Below are positions 40,001 through 48,900 of a DNA stretch of 64,000 nt, one piece after another. This DNA is from Streptomyces sp. NK08204 (GTDB taxonomy: Bacteria > Actinomycetota > Actinomycetes > Streptomycetales > Streptomycetaceae), in the NCBI RefSeq assembly GCF_020400585.1, contig NZ_JAINVF010000014.1:1-64000 (forward strand). Reading direction: 5' to 3'. The position numbers were made by a program, and so were the translations under genes. Position 1 is the first letter of the stretch, and the number at the start of each line of letters is the position of its first letter. The notes below the pieces were generated by a model. That model searched no databases. It worked only from the letters and a program-made list of their open reading frames with translations, and was not told where the DNA came from.

Positions 40001-41658
40001 CGGGCCGCGTCCCAGGCGGCCACGGCGGTCTTCTCGGCGTCGCTGGCGGCGAGCGCGGCACGGGCCGGGTCGGCGTCCGGGGCGCTGTCGTCGAGCCAGC
40101 CCGCGCGGACGGCCTCGGCGGTCTCCTGCTCGACCTCGGCGAGGCGCTGGCGCAGGTGCCCGGCCTCGCTGCGGGCGCGCTGCGCCTCGGTGGCGGCAGC
40201 CGTGTTGTCGCGGTAGGCGGCGTCGCTGACCTCCTGGAGGGCGGCGGAGCGCTCCTCCTCCTCGTTGGCGAGGGACTCGGCGCTCCCGGCCGCCGTGTGC
40301 AGGGCCCGTACCAGGTCCACGGCGGCCTTGGCGCGGGCGGCGAGCGCGGGGGCCGCGTCCCGCTCGGCCTCCTGGATGGCGGCGGACACGCGCGCGACCC
40401 GGTCGGCGGCGGCACGGTGGCGCAGCGCGGCCTCGGCGGCCTGCCACGCGGCGTGCAGCGTGCGCGCGTCGGCCAGCTCGCGTTTCTGTGCGGCGGCGGA
40501 CTTCTCGGCGGCGGCGAGCGCCAGGGAGGCGTGCCGGTAGGCGAGTTCGGCGGCGACCAGGGCACTGCGCTCACGGGCGCCCTCGGAGTGCGTGACGGCG
40601 TAGGCGGCGGCCGTGACCCGCTGGGCGAGGTCGGCGGCCCGCACCCGCTCCCGCACGGCCCGCGCGGACAGCCGCCGGGCCAGCGTTCGGGTGCGGCGCT
40701 CGGCGCCGGCGTGGACGTCACGCGCGCGTGAGCGGGCCTCGGCCGCCTCCACGATCCGCCCGAGCAGGTCCACGGAACCGGCGGTGAAGTCCCGTTCGGC
40801 CATCAGTTCGGCGCGTCGGCCCAGCTTGTTGCCGAAGCCGCTGACCAGGTCGGCGAGGCCGTCGGTGTCGCGGGTGTCGGTGACCGCGCGCAGCAGCAGG
40901 TCGGTGAAGTCGGAGTCCTTCTTGACCGCGAAGAGGCCGGCCGCCTCGCCCTCGTCGGCGTTCATCTCCCGCTGGTAGCGGAAGAGTTCGGGGTCGAGGC
41001 CGAGGTCGCCGAGGTGCTCGGTCCAGCGTTCGTGGGTCTCCTCCCAGTGCACCTCCAGGTGCGGGTACGCCTTCCCCGCCTCGGTGAGGGCGTCCCGGAA
41101 ACCCTTCATGGTGCGGCGGCGGCCCTGGGCGCCGGAGGAGCCCTCCGCGGGCGGCCGTACGGCGGTGGACTCGGCGACGGGGAGGTTGTCCAGGCTGAGT
41201 CCAGGTCCGGGCCGGAAGGAGTACCAGGCCTCCGCGAACTTGCGGGGGTCGTTGGAGACCTGACGGCCGCGCCACTCGCTGACCTTGCCGACGACGACGC
41301 ACTCGCCGGTCTGCACGTGCTGCCACTCCAGGGCCACGTGTCCGCAGTCGTCGGCGAGCAGGAACTTGCGCAGCACGCCGGAGCTGGCGCCGCCGAGGGT
41401 GTTGCGGTGGCCCGGCAGCATCACCGAGAAGATCAGCTTGAGCAGCACGGACTTGCCGCCGCCGTTCTCCAGGAACAGCACGCCCGCGGGCGCGGGCCGG
41501 CGCGGCGGTCCGGTCGGCTCCTCCTCGAAGAACTCCGCCTGCGTGGGCGCCGGGTCGGGCACGGGCTCGCCCACGCCCCGCAGGTCAAGCACGGTGTCGG
41601 CGTAGCGCGCACCGGCGGGCCCGATGGAGTAGAGGCGGACCCGGGACAGCTCGTACAT
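37048..41658 (-). CDS. SMC/MukB-like coiled-coil ATPase (MksB/JetC-type)
   Basis: Large protein of 1536 residues with split ABC-ATPase heads. Walker A LFLENGGGKSVLLK lies at 62-74, the signature VFSGGQLLTAAIALYCTM near 1400, and Walker B TLFLDNPIGRANATYL near 1440. The Walker B aspartate is followed by Asn, not the usual catalytic Glu. Residues about 260-640 and 790-1370 are Ala/Glu/Arg coiled coil; a globular insert near 650-780 (YLGEHGIPALPGWRYLAQAV) could be a hinge. It belongs with the MukB/MksB/JetC group by length, head layout and partners. ATG at 41658, 89 bp after the winged-helix gene. Probable role: DNA loop extrusion, either nucleoid organisation or anti-plasmid defence. Confidence 0.85.
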   Translation of the reverse strand: MYELSRVRLYSIGPAGARYADTVLDLRGVGEPVPDPAPTQAEFFEEEPTGPPRRPAPAGVLFLENGGGKSVLLKLIFSVMLPGHRNTLGGASSGVLRKFLLADDCGHVALEWQHVQTGECVVVGKVSEWRGRQVSNDPRKFAEAWYSFRPGPGLSLDNLPVAESTAVRPPAEGSSGAQGRRRTMKGFRDALTEAGKAYPHLEVHWEETHERWTEHLGDLGLDPELFRYQREMNADEGEAAGLFAVKKDSDFTDLLLRAVTDTRDTDGLADLVSGFGNKLGRRAELMAERDFTAGSVDLLGRIVEAAEARSRARDVHAGAERRTRTLARRLSARAVRERVRAADLAQRVTAAAYAVTHSEGARERSALVAAELAYRHASLALAAAEKSAAAQKRELADARTLHAAWQAAEAALRHRAAADRVARVSAAIQEAERDAAPALAARAKAAVDLVRALHTAAGSAESLANEEEERSAALQEVSDAAYRDNTAAATEAQRARSEAGHLRQRLAEVEQETAEAVRAGWLDDSAPDADPARAALAASDAEKTAVAAWDAAREAARTATEHAREAAAAESRAELTAARAADAATAAERSYDAERRLAEALAAEKRLAELLGLTGDDRPLIPQPRHDGETGDARQAVLSPEELDRFADDLRALLDDTVSTAERHLFELRTAAADDARILGALGDGGLLPPGPDVLATVEYLGEHGIPALPGWRYLAQAVDPADHARVLAARPELVDGVIITDPDTHVRAREALAEAALLPRSAVAVGTAAALLAPPPAAGAGSGDVFLVPPNPAMHDEHAADEERQALRVRATERDEEIRALAARLGKDRELAARLASWRTGCPAGRLTELAQAARDARAFAEEAEAELTEARTARAEADESAAESTRVRDERQEAAQKARRAADALAGLAYRLRERAGWQARLRELADEAAECEVRAQACLERARAADEDRRAAQRAADDARRTARALRAERSEIAGAPDDVPDDGTDAPEAPLAALREAYRAASQVYEKVGVGADLRAEQARAESDESAARAELDRLSNKVRTRAEQLLQSPDGSDGPSRQAAAARAEELVQLLETRMSSASEQLGRLRGEAERLAPEDGEAHTGLSEELVPRDAEHAQALLRTATAELAARTEALAQAREAHAELLEAHRAAEDAAGGFDEIAAMLRDLLREHALEEEQDEPEPYPGTLEEARHSGAEARRSLRGCAADLSAAESAVREASDVLVRHANSTRYEQVRTPARQQIRELPASALPEHAQRWADAFAPRLRVLTDELAQLERNRDSIVDRLRGLVESALATLRSAQRLSRLPEGLGEWSGQEFLRIRFEEPDQATLTERLGDVIDEATRAAVKKNSDLRRDGMSLLLRGVAAALQPKGVAVEILKPDAVLRAERVPVGQMGDVFSGGQLLTAAIALYCTMAALRSNDRGRDKHRHAGTLFLDNPIGRANATYLLELQRAVSDALGVQLLYTTGLFDTTALAEFPLVIRLRNDADLRAGLKYISVEEHLRPGLPQQPQAGETVHSEITATRVFRRPA

Positions 41659-41747
41659 GGCGGACTCTCGTCGTAAGTCTTCGTAAGTCTGGAAAAGGTG
41701 CGGTGGTGCGGTGCGGGGGCTTGTGACGCCCCGCGGCTTCCGCGGGC

Positions 41748-42626
41748 TCAGGAGTGGAAGGGCAGGCCCGCGTCGGCCACCAGGTCGAGGTCGTCGAGGT
41801 CCTCGGCGGGCAGCAGGCTTGCGGTGCCGTCGGTGACCGGGACGATGCCCAGCTCCAGCAGTTCGGCCATGGCGGCGCTGCCGGCCATGTCGCGGACCTG
41901 GAGCTGGTAGCGGGCCGTGGTGCGGTACGTGCCGCCGTTCTCGTCGCCGGTGCGCTGCAGGAAGCCCGAGTCGGTGAGGAAGGCCGTGGCCTTGGCGACG
42001 ATGCCCGTGGTGGAGGCGGCCGGCCGGCGTGCGTCCTTGGTGGCGCCGGTGGCGCTGCGTCTGGACCAGATCCGCCAGGCGGCCTCCAGGCCGGGCGCGC
42101 CGGTGGCCGGGTCGGTGTTCTCGCCCTGTTCCTCGGCGCGCTCCTCCAGACGGCGGCAGGCCTGTCGGACGAAGGCGTCGACCCCGTTGACGGTGACGCG
42201 GCCGATGTAGGAGTCGTCGGCCAGGTCCTCGGGGCGCGGGAACGCCAGCGCGGCGACGGCGAGATGGGCGAGGCCGTGCAGGAAGCGGTCGCCGGAGTCG
42301 GCGGCGGTGCGGCGCGCGTAGTCGCCCATGCGCACGGCGAACACCGAGTCCTCCGCGGCCGTCACGGCCATCCCGGCGCGCGGGGACACTTCCAGCACGA
42401 CGAGGCCGAGGCCGGCGGCGACGGCATCCGCGAGGCGCGCGAAGGCGGGGTCCTCGCGGTAGCGGCGCAGCAGCTCCGTGTACTCCTGGTCCCGGGCGGG
42501 CTGCAATTTGGGCTGGAGCCCGAAGGCGACGAGCCGCGCCGCATCGGCGGCGTCGGCGGGGGTGACGGCGGCGGACGCCGCCGGAGCCGGGGCCTCCGTC
42601 TCACTCCATTCGACGTGCTCGGTCAC
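41748..42626 (-). CDS. Winged-helix KITE/MukE-like partner of the SMC-like ATPase
   Basis: Soluble protein, 292 residues. After a Pro/Ala-rich N-terminal 35 residues come two likely winged-helix modules: LLRRYREDPAFARLADAVAAGLGLVVLEVS and AFLTDSGFLQRTGDENGGTYRTTARYQLQVRDM, the latter with a beta-hairpin wing. Size, fold and position between the kleisin-like gene and the SMC-like gene match MukE/MksE/JetB. The GTG start has AAGGAG 8 bp upstream. I assign the family from architecture and context, not from a specific motif. Confidence 0.7.
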   Translation of the reverse strand: MTEHVEWSETEAPAPAASAAVTPADAADAARLVAFGLQPKLQPARDQEYTELLRRYREDPAFARLADAVAAGLGLVVLEVSPRAGMAVTAAEDSVFAVRMGDYARRTAADSGDRFLHGLAHLAVAALAFPRPEDLADDSYIGRVTVNGVDAFVRQACRRLEERAEEQGENTDPATGAPGLEAAWRIWSRRSATGATKDARRPAASTTGIVAKATAFLTDSGFLQRTGDENGGTYRTTARYQLQVRDMAGSAAMAELLELGIVPVTDGTASLLPAEDLDDLDLVADAGLPFHS

Positions 42627-42657
42627 GGTCGGGGCTCCTTGTCACGCTGGTGTTCAC

Positions 42658-44187
42658 TCATGCTGCTTCCGTCCGGTCCGCCGCCATGCCCGCCGCGTCC
42701 AGCAGGGCGGTCCCCACGATCAGGTCGGCCCCGCCGAACTCGGGGTCGTCCAGCTCGGTGCCGTCGTCCACGGCGAACAGCAGCTTCTCCTCGCCCTGCC
42801 GGTAGGCGGTGCCGACCGCGGGGCTGGCCGCGTGGACCGCCAGCAGGGCGACCAGGTAGGCCAGATCGGGATCGCCGGTGCGCCGGGCCTGCGCGAGCAG
42901 TCCGGACAGTCGGCGGGGGGCGTCCGCGGGCAGGTCCAGCAGTTCCATGGCGGTGGCCAGCTGTTCGTCGCTGAACCGGCTGTCGTCCGGGGTGGCGATC
43001 AGGTCGGGCTCGGGCATCTCCGCGCCCAGGTGCTCACGCTCGACGGGCGGCGTCAGCAGGATGTCGACCAGGTCCGCGACGCGTACGGACACGGGGGTGC
43101 GCAGTCCGGTGCCGTGCGCGAAGAACGCGTCCGTGACTCTGATGGCCTGTTCACGCGGCAGTGGCAGCAACGGGGCGAGCAGGTGACCGTACAGGTCGGT
43201 GCCGGACGTCGCGGCCGGTGCGGCGAAGGCCTGCCGGTCCTGCTCGGCGCGGAAGAGGGGGCCGGCCTCCAGCAGGCGCGACTGGAGCTGGGTGTGCCGC
43301 CGGATGCAGTCCTTGACGATGTCGACCAGTTCGGCGGCGCGGCGCTTGTGCTCGGGTTCCTCGGTCTCGTCGCGGGCCCTGCGGATGTTGGTGAGGATCG
43401 CGTTCTCGTGGCGGTAGCGGTCGGCCACGTGGTCGAGGGCCTCGGCGATCATGTCGGGTACGGCGCCCAGCCAGTCGACCGCGCGGACGTTGCGCCGGGT
43501 GGCCTCCAGGGCGCGGCGCAGGGTCTCCGAGTACTGCACGGTGCGGTAGCGGGCCTGCTCGGCAGCGAGCTGGGCGTCGGCGAGCCGGCCGCGGCTGATC
43601 AGCACCTCCAGCTTGACCTCGGCGGCGATCTGGGCGCTGGTGACATCGGTGTCCAGGGCACCGACGAGGACGTTGACGGCTTCGTCGGTCGTGCGGAGGT
43701 AGACCGTGCCGCCGGGGCCGGGGACCTCCTCGATCAGCTTGAAGTCGTAGTCACGGCGTACGTAGCTGCCGTCCTGGGCGAAGGTTCCGTACACCGCGCG
43801 GAAGCCGCGGTCCACGCTGCCGACGTTGATCAGGTTCTCCATGACCCAGCGGGCCACCCGCTCGTGCTCCTCGGCGGGACGCTGGGGGGCCTGCGCGGAG
43901 ATCCGCGGGACGAGCCGGGCCACGATCTGGTCGTGGTCGGCGCCCGTGTCGAAGTCCATGTTCAGGGTGACGAGGTCGATGGCGGCCAGGGCGACCTCGG
44001 CCATGCCGTACACCGAGTACTCGCCGGCCAGGTTGGCCTTGCGGGCGTCGAGGTCGTGCAGGGGCGCGGTGCAGGCGAGCGCGCGCAGCCGCCGCGCCAG
44101 GCCCTCGTCGGCGGCCGGCCCCGGGGCGGGGCGCGGCCCCGCGCTGAGCTGGGGCGGAACACGGTCCGTCGGTGCAGGCGAAGTCAC
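42658..44187 (-). CDS. Kleisin-like (MukF/MksF/JetA-like) protein
   Basis: Soluble helical protein of about 509 residues, first gene of the three-gene operon. The N-terminal part (AEVALAAIDLVTLNMDFDTGADHDQIVARLVPRI and a following winged-helix-like segment) and the long central helical region (ADAQLAAEQARYRTVQYSETLRRALEATRRN) resemble kleisins of Mks and Wadjet complexes. No enzymatic motif is seen. The start is uncertain: GTG 44187 sits 7 bp after a -10-like TAGTCT (44200-44195, minus strand) and would suit leaderless translation. A TTG at 44217 gives 10 more codons but has no ribosome site. Confidence 0.65.
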   Translation of the reverse strand: MTSPAPTDRVPPQLSAGPRPAPGPAADEGLARRLRALACTAPLHDLDARKANLAGEYSVYGMAEVALAAIDLVTLNMDFDTGADHDQIVARLVPRISAQAPQRPAEEHERVARWVMENLINVGSVDRGFRAVYGTFAQDGSYVRRDYDFKLIEEVPGPGGTVYLRTTDEAVNVLVGALDTDVTSAQIAAEVKLEVLISRGRLADAQLAAEQARYRTVQYSETLRRALEATRRNVRAVDWLGAVPDMIAEALDHVADRYRHENAILTNIRRARDETEEPEHKRRAAELVDIVKDCIRRHTQLQSRLLEAGPLFRAEQDRQAFAAPAATSGTDLYGHLLAPLLPLPREQAIRVTDAFFAHGTGLRTPVSVRVADLVDILLTPPVEREHLGAEMPEPDLIATPDDSRFSDEQLATAMELLDLPADAPRRLSGLLAQARRTGDPDLAYLVALLAVHAASPAVGTAYRQGEEKLLFAVDDGTELDDPEFGGADLIVGTALLDAAGMAADRTEAA

Positions 44188-44302
44188 GGTGCACAGACTA
44201 GGTCCTCGGTCTGACAACGACCCAAACGGACGCAGAAGCGACGGCCGTCACGACGACGACACGGAGCCGTGCCGGCGGTGCCCGGCGGGGGTCACTCGCT
44301 CA

Positions 44303-44342
44303 GCCCGCGGCCGTCACGGGGACCGTCTCGGGGACCGCGGGC
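44303..44342. terminator. Hairpin between gntR and the kleisin-like gene
   Basis: GCCCGCGG (44303-44310) pairs perfectly with CCGCGGGC (44335-44342), followed by a smaller GCCGGC dyad. It lies in the 300-bp gap (44188-44487) after the GntR-family gene on the minus strand and probably separates it from the SMC-like operon. No gene is seen in the gap. Confidence 0.6.
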
Positions 44343-44487
44343 CGGCCTGGGGCCGGCTTGGGGGCGTCACGGGGGGGACCGCCGGGGGGATACGTCAGGC
44401 CGGGGCATGCGTCAGGCGGGGGCCACGCCGTCGTGGGTCGTCGGCAGCGGCGCCCAGCCCTTCTCCTGGCCCGCCACGGCACCAGCG

Positions 44488-45195
44488 TCACAGGCCGCCC
44501 TGGACGTCCTCACCGACCCGTCGCCGGTACACCTCGACGATCCGGTCCAGGGAGTCCTCGAGGTACCGCTCCAGCAGCTGCTCCGCCCCCGTGCGGTCGC
44601 CGTCCTCGAGGGCCCGCAGGATGTCGCGGTTGCGGACGAGGTAGGGCTCGTGCAGGCGACGCGGGTCGTCGACGACGTGGAAGGCAAGGCGCAGCTCGGC
44701 GAAGACACTGCGCATCAACTCGTCGGTGCGCTCGCTGCCGGCCAGGGAGACCAGTTCGCGGTGGAAGTGGATGTTCGCCGTCCCCATCGCTTTCCAGTCA
44801 TTCTCCCGGGCGGCCCGCAGCCCCTCGGTGACGGCCTCGGCGAGCCTGTCGAGCGCGTACGGCGGCTCACCGAGGCCGCGTACGACGGCGCACTCGACGA
44901 GGGTCCGGGTGCGGTAGATGTCCTCGACGTCCTGCACGGTCAGGACGCGGACGAAGACGCCGCGGTTGAGTTCGTGGACGAGCAGGCGTTCATGGGTGAG
45001 CAGCCGGAAGGCCTCACGCAGCGTGTTGCGGGAGACCCCGAGGGCGCCGCCGATGGCGTCCTCGGACAGCCGTGTGCCGGGCGGGAAGTAGCCGTCGGCG
45101 ATCCGGCTTCTGAGGATGTCGGAGACCCGTTCGGCGGTGCTCGTGCGCCCCAGGAGCGCGCGGTCGTCGGCCAGTCCCGTCAGCTGCTCTGCCAT
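44488..45195 (-). CDS. GntR/FCD-family transcriptional regulator
   Basis: DNA-binding regulator, 235 residues. The GntR winged helix opens the protein (TAERVSDILRSRIADGYFPPGTRLSEDAIGGALGVSRNTLREAFRLLTHE) and is followed by an all-helical FCD effector domain with the metal/ligand His in IHFHRELVSLAGSERTDELM. It is divergent from the MFS-DUF1445-PxpABC operon, and a perfect 19-bp palindrome lies between the two start codons. It most likely represses that operon; the effector may be 5-oxoproline or a precursor, which is inference. Confidence 0.92.
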   Translation of the reverse strand: MAEQLTGLADDRALLGRTSTAERVSDILRSRIADGYFPPGTRLSEDAIGGALGVSRNTLREAFRLLTHERLLVHELNRGVFVRVLTVQDVEDIYRTRTLVECAVVRGLGEPPYALDRLAEAVTEGLRAARENDWKAMGTANIHFHRELVSLAGSERTDELMRSVFAELRLAFHVVDDPRRLHEPYLVRNRDILRALEDGDRTGAEQLLERYLEDSLDRIVEVYRRRVGEDVQGGL

Positions 45196-45243
45196 GCCCG
45201 GAATTCAATCGCAGACCCAGGAACGAAACAACGCGAGTATTGA

Positions 45244-45262
45244 AGGATCGTTGAACGATCCT
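45244..45262. promoter_or_regulatory. Perfect 19-bp palindrome, probable GntR operator
   Basis: AGGATCGTTGAACGATCCT is a perfect palindrome with 9-bp arms around one central base. It lies 48 bp before the divergent gntR start and 74 bp before the MFS gene start. Position and symmetry are those of a GntR/FCD operator. Confidence 0.82.
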
Positions 45263-45336
45263 CTACGGTGCTCCGCACGGAACGGCTCTCGGAACGGCTC
45301 TTTTCAGCACCCTCCGTCCCTTTCTGCGAGGTGCCC

Positions 45337-46656
45337 ATGAGCACAACCCCTCCACCGCGGCTCCTGACGCCCGGCTCCCTCCCCGGCGAGGCCGAACACG
45401 CCGCAGATGACGGCGCGTTCGGCTGGTTGCGCGCCCTCGGTCCGCGTGGACGGCAGGCGTTCGCCGGAGCTTTCGGCGGATATGCCCTGGATTCCTACGA
45501 CTACTTCACGCTGCCGCTGAGCATGGTGACGCTCGCGGCGTACTTCGGCCTGGACAGCGGCCAGACCGGCCTGTTCACGACCGTCACCCTGGTCGTCTCC
45601 GCGATCGGCGGTGCCGTGGCGGGTGTGATGGCGGACCGGCTGGGCCGCGTCCGGGCACTGATGATCACGGTGACCACCTACGCCGTCTTCACCGTGGCCT
45701 GCGGCTTCGCGCCCAGCTACGAGGCCCTGCTGGTCTTCCGCGCGCTACAGGGCCTCGGCTTCGGCGGCGAGTGGGCGGTCGGCGCGGTGCTGGTCGCCGA
45801 GTACACGAGCGCGCGGCACCGGGGCCGTACGCTCGGCGCGGTCCAGAGTTCCTGGGCGGTCGGCTGGGCGCTGGCCGCGGTCGTCTACACGCTGGTCTTC
45901 TCCCTCGTCGGCGACGACTGGGCCTGGCGCGTGATGTTCTGGACGGGCGCCCTGCCCGCGCTGCTCGTGGTGTGGCTGCGGCGCCGGGTGCACGACGCCC
46001 CCGCGGCCACGGCGGCCCGTGAACAGAGCCCGCGGCGCGGCTCGTTCACGGCGATCTTCCGGCCGGGTTCGGGCGAGGAGCCGGGCCTGCTGCGTACGAC
46101 GCTGTGCGCGGTGCTGCTGTCCACGGGCGTGCAGGGCGGCTACTACACGCTGGCGACCTGGGTGCCGACGTACCTGAAGACCGAGCGCGGCCTGTCGGTC
46201 GTCGGCACCGGCGGGTACCTGACCTTCCTGATCTGCGGCGCCTTCCTCGGGTATCTCACCGGCGGACACCTCACCGACCGGCTCGGCCGGCGCCGCACCA
46301 TCTGGTTGTTCGCGCTGCTGTCGGCGCTGTGCGTGCTGGTGTACGCGCACATCCCGCACGGCGCGAACACCGTGCTGCTGGTGCTGGGCTTCCCGCTCGG
46401 CTTCTGCATGTCGGCGATCTTCAGCGGCTTCGGCTCGTACCTCAGCGAGCTGTACCCGACGGCGGTGCGCGGCACCGGCCAGGGCTTCACCTACAACGCG
46501 GGCCGCGCGGTCGGCGCGGTGTTCCCCACGCTGGTGGGCTTCCTGGCGGACGGCTGGGGCGTGGGCGGCGCGCTCGTCTTCGGCGCGATCGGCTACGGCC
46601 TCGCCGCGCTGGCGCTCCTCGGGCTGCCGGAGACGCGCGGGAAGGAGCTGGTGTGA
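45337..46656 (+). CDS. MFS transporter of the 5-oxoprolinase operon
   Basis: Major facilitator of 439 residues with 12 predicted membrane segments and the loop motif [14 protein letters not shown] (DRxGRR-like) between segments 2 and 3; a second copy, [13 protein letters not shown], lies in the C-terminal half. It looks like the organic-acid/sialate proton symporter branch. The first ATG with family fit is 45337 ([10 protein letters not shown]); an in-frame start at 45268 would be too close to the operator. First gene of the operon; likely imports 5-oxoproline, D-glutamate or a related acid, which is inference. Confidence 0.85.
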   Translation: MSTTPPPRLLTPGSLPGEAEHAADDGAFGWLRALGPRGRQAFAGAFGGYALDSYDYFTLPLSMVTLAAYFGLDSGQTGLFTTVTLVVSAIGGAVAGVMADRLGRVRALMITVTTYAVFTVACGFAPSYEALLVFRALQGLGFGGEWAVGAVLVAEYTSARHRGRTLGAVQSSWAVGWALAAVVYTLVFSLVGDDWAWRVMFWTGALPALLVVWLRRRVHDAPAATAAREQSPRRGSFTAIFRPGSGEEPGLLRTTLCAVLLSTGVQGGYYTLATWVPTYLKTERGLSVVGTGGYLTFLICGAFLGYLTGGHLTDRLGRRRTIWLFALLSALCVLVYAHIPHGANTVLLVLGFPLGFCMSAIFSGFGSYLSELYPTAVRGTGQGFTYNAGRAVGAVFPTLVGFLADGWGVGGALVFGAIGYGLAALALLGLPETRGKELV

Positions 46657-47483
46657 TGCGGCGGGATCCTGTCGAGGACCGGGCGGTGACCCTCGTCGAC
46701 GCGCACGCGCGCGCGTGGAGCCCGAAAACCGCGCGGGAGCGCTTCCGGGCGGGCCTCGCGGGCCCCACGGCCGGCGTCGCAGCGGGGCACACGCAGGCCA
46801 ATCTCATCTCGGTGCCGGCCGACTGGGCGTACGACATGCTGCTGTTCTGCCAGCGCAACCCGAAGCCCTGCCCTGTGCTCGACGTCACGGACGCGGGGTC
46901 GCCCGCGACCGTGCTCGCGGACGGCGCCGATCTGCGCACCGACCTGCCGCGCTACCGGGTGTGGGAGAACGGCGAGCTGGTCGACGAGCCCACGGACGTG
47001 CGGGCGTACTGGCGGGACGACCTGGTGTCGTTCCTGCTGGGGTGCAGCTTCACCTTCGAGTGGGCGCTGGCCGGGGCGGGTGTGCCGATCCGGCACGTGG
47101 AGCAGGGCCGCAACGTGCCGATGTACACGACCAGCCGCCAGTGCCGTCCGGCGGGGCGGCTGCGCGGGCCCATGGTGGTGTCGATGCGCCCGGTGCCGCC
47201 CGAGCACCTGGCAGCCGCGATCCGGGAGAGCAGCCTGCTCCCGGCGGTGCACGGCAGTCCCGTGCACTGCGGCGACCCGGCGGGGCTGGGCATCCACGAC
47301 CTCGCCCGCCCCGACTTCGGCGACCCGGTGGCCGCCGAGCCGGACGACATCCCGGTGTTCTGGGCGTGCGGGGTGACCCCGCAGGCGGCGGTGATGGCCT
47401 CCCGGCCGCCGTTCGCCCTCACCCACGCACCGGGCCAGATGTTCCTGACCGACGCCCGTGACGAGCAGTACCGCGTGGCCTGA
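46656..47483 (+). CDS. DUF1445 / YcsI-type protein, D-glutamate cyclase family
   Basis: Soluble protein, 275 residues, of the YcsI (UPF0317) family. Family phrases include [65 protein letters not shown] and [26 protein letters not shown]. The same domain occurs in the mammalian D-glutamate cyclase that makes 5-oxo-D-proline. Bacterial members usually lie beside pxpABC, as here and in B. subtilis. ATG overlaps the MFS stop by one base (TGATG). A role in producing or racemising the PxpABC substrate is plausible but unproven. Confidence 0.88.
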   Translation: MRRDPVEDRAVTLVDAHARAWSPKTARERFRAGLAGPTAGVAAGHTQANLISVPADWAYDMLLFCQRNPKPCPVLDVTDAGSPATVLADGADLRTDLPRYRVWENGELVDEPTDVRAYWRDDLVSFLLGCSFTFEWALAGAGVPIRHVEQGRNVPMYTTSRQCRPAGRLRGPMVVSMRPVPPEHLAAAIRESSLLPAVHGSPVHCGDPAGLGIHDLARPDFGDPVAAEPDDIPVFWACGVTPQAAVMASRPPFALTHAPGQMFLTDARDEQYRVA

Positions 47484-47505
47484 ACCGACCAGCACGAAGG
47501 ACATC

Positions 47506-48264
47506 ATGACCGCGATCGATCTGAACGCCGACCTCGGCGAGGGTTTCGGCCGCTGGCGGCTGACCGACGACGAACAGCTGCTGTCCGTCGTCACCAGCGC
47601 CAACGTGGCCTGCGGATTCCACGCCGGGGACGCGGTCACCATGCGCCGGGTCTGCGAACTGGCCGCCGCGCGCGGAGTGGCGATCGGCGCGCAGGTCTCC
47701 TACCGGGACGTGGCAGGATTCGGGCGGCGCGCCATGGATGTGCCGCCCGCCGAGCTGACGGCCGAGGTCGCCTACCAGATCGGCGCACTGGAGGTGTTCG
47801 CGCGGGCCGCGGGCGCACGCGTGGCGTACGTCAAGCCGCACGGCGCGCTGTACAACCGGGTCGTGCACGACGGGGAGCAGGCCGCCGCCGTCGTGGACGG
47901 CGTGCTCCTGGCGGACGCCTCGCTGCCGGTGCTGGGGCTGCCCGGGTCGCAGCTGCTGGAGCTGGCCGCGAAGGCGGGCCTGTCAGCCGTCACGGAGGCG
48001 TTCGCGGACCGCGCGTACACCGACGAGGGCACCCTGGTGCCACGCGGCCGGGAGGGCGCCGTGGTGACCGACCCCGACGCGGTCGTGGAGCGCTCGGTGA
48101 GCCTCGCACGCCACGGCGAGGTGACCACGCACTCCGGCGCGCGGGTCCAGGTGCGCGCCCGCTCGCTGTGCCTGCACGGCGACACGCCCGGCGCGGTGGA
48201 ACTGGCCCGCCGGGTGCGCGAGAAGCTGGCGGCGGCCGGTGTGACAGTGGAGGCCTTCGCGTGA
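47506..48264 (+). CDS. pxpA: 5-oxoprolinase subunit A (LamB/YcsF family)
   Basis: Soluble subunit, 252 residues, of the ATP-dependent PxpABC 5-oxoprolinase. The hallmark N-terminus IDLNADLGEGFGRW is present, followed by VTSANVACGFHAGD, VKPHGALYN and the C-terminal CLHGDTPGAVELARRVR. ATG 47506 follows GAAGGACATC. Together with PxpB and PxpC it cleaves 5-oxoproline, a damage product of glutamine and glutathione-like compounds. Its stop overlaps the pxpB start (GTGA). Confidence 0.95.
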   Translation: MTAIDLNADLGEGFGRWRLTDDEQLLSVVTSANVACGFHAGDAVTMRRVCELAAARGVAIGAQVSYRDVAGFGRRAMDVPPAELTAEVAYQIGALEVFARAAGARVAYVKPHGALYNRVVHDGEQAAAVVDGVLLADASLPVLGLPGSQLLELAAKAGLSAVTEAFADRAYTDEGTLVPRGREGAVVTDPDAVVERSVSLARHGEVTTHSGARVQVRARSLCLHGDTPGAVELARRVREKLAAAGVTVEAFA

Positions 48265-48878
48265 GAGCACTGCCTGTCGGCGAGCACGCACTGCTCCTGG
48301 AAGGAACGTCCGGCGAGGAGGCGCGCGCCCTGCACGCGGAGCTGCTGCGGCGCCGCGCGGAGGGCTCGCTGACCGTCCGCGAGATCGTCCCGGCCGCCCG
48401 TACGGTCCTGCTCGACGGCCTGGACGACCCCGCCCGCTGGGCGGCCGAGCTGGCATCCTTCGACGTGCCGCCGGTACCGCCGTGCGCGCGTGAGCTGGTC
48501 GAGCTGCCCGTGCGTTACGACGGCCCCGACCTCGCGGAGGTCGCCGCGCGCTGGCAGGTACCCGAGGACGAGGTGGCCCGCATCCACGCGGGCACCGAGT
48601 TCACGGTGGCCTTCTGCGGGTTCGCGCCCGGCTTCGGCTACCTCACCGGCCTTCCCGCCCGCTGCCACGTGCCGCGCCGGTCCACTCCGCGCACGGCCGT
48701 CCCCGCCGGCGCGGTGGCGCTGGCCGGCCCGTACACGGGCGTGTACCCGCGCTCCTCGCCGGGCGGCTGGCAGCTGATCGGCACGACGGACGCCGTGCTG
48801 TGGGACCACGCGCGCGTACCGGCCGCGCTGCTCTCCCCGGGCACGCGCGTGCGCTTCGTACCCGTGGAGAACTCATGA
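48261..48878 (+). CDS. pxpB: 5-oxoprolinase subunit B (KipI family)
   Basis: Soluble subunit of 205 residues. The family core CARELVELPVRYDGPDLAEVAARW, the active-site segment FCGFAPGFGYLTGLP and the late PRSTPRTAVPAGAVALAG are all present. A GTG start overlaps the pxpA stop by four bases. In B. subtilis the homologue KipI inhibits KinA, but the enzymatic role with PxpC is the general one. Confidence 0.94.
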   Translation: MRALPVGEHALLLEGTSGEEARALHAELLRRRAEGSLTVREIVPAARTVLLDGLDDPARWAAELASFDVPPVPPCARELVELPVRYDGPDLAEVAARWQVPEDEVARIHAGTEFTVAFCGFAPGFGYLTGLPARCHVPRRSTPRTAVPAGAVALAGPYTGVYPRSSPGGWQLIGTTDAVLWDHARVPAALLSPGTRVRFVPVENS

Positions 48879-48900
48879 CCGCCGTACCGGTGGAGGGGAC

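Noticed and set aside
37090-40731. Very long open frame (about 1213 codons) on the plus strand antisense to the SMC-like gene
   Set aside because: It is a by-product of GC-rich codon use in the minus-strand gene. Its translation is low-complexity Gly/Ala/Leu/Val/Arg without domains.
37048-45195. Search for a jetD (DUF3322/DUF2220, TOPRIM) gene or other nuclease next to the SMC-like operon
   Set aside because: None of the neighbouring frames shows such motifs; the flanks are betA and a GntR regulator. A complete Wadjet system is therefore not claimed.
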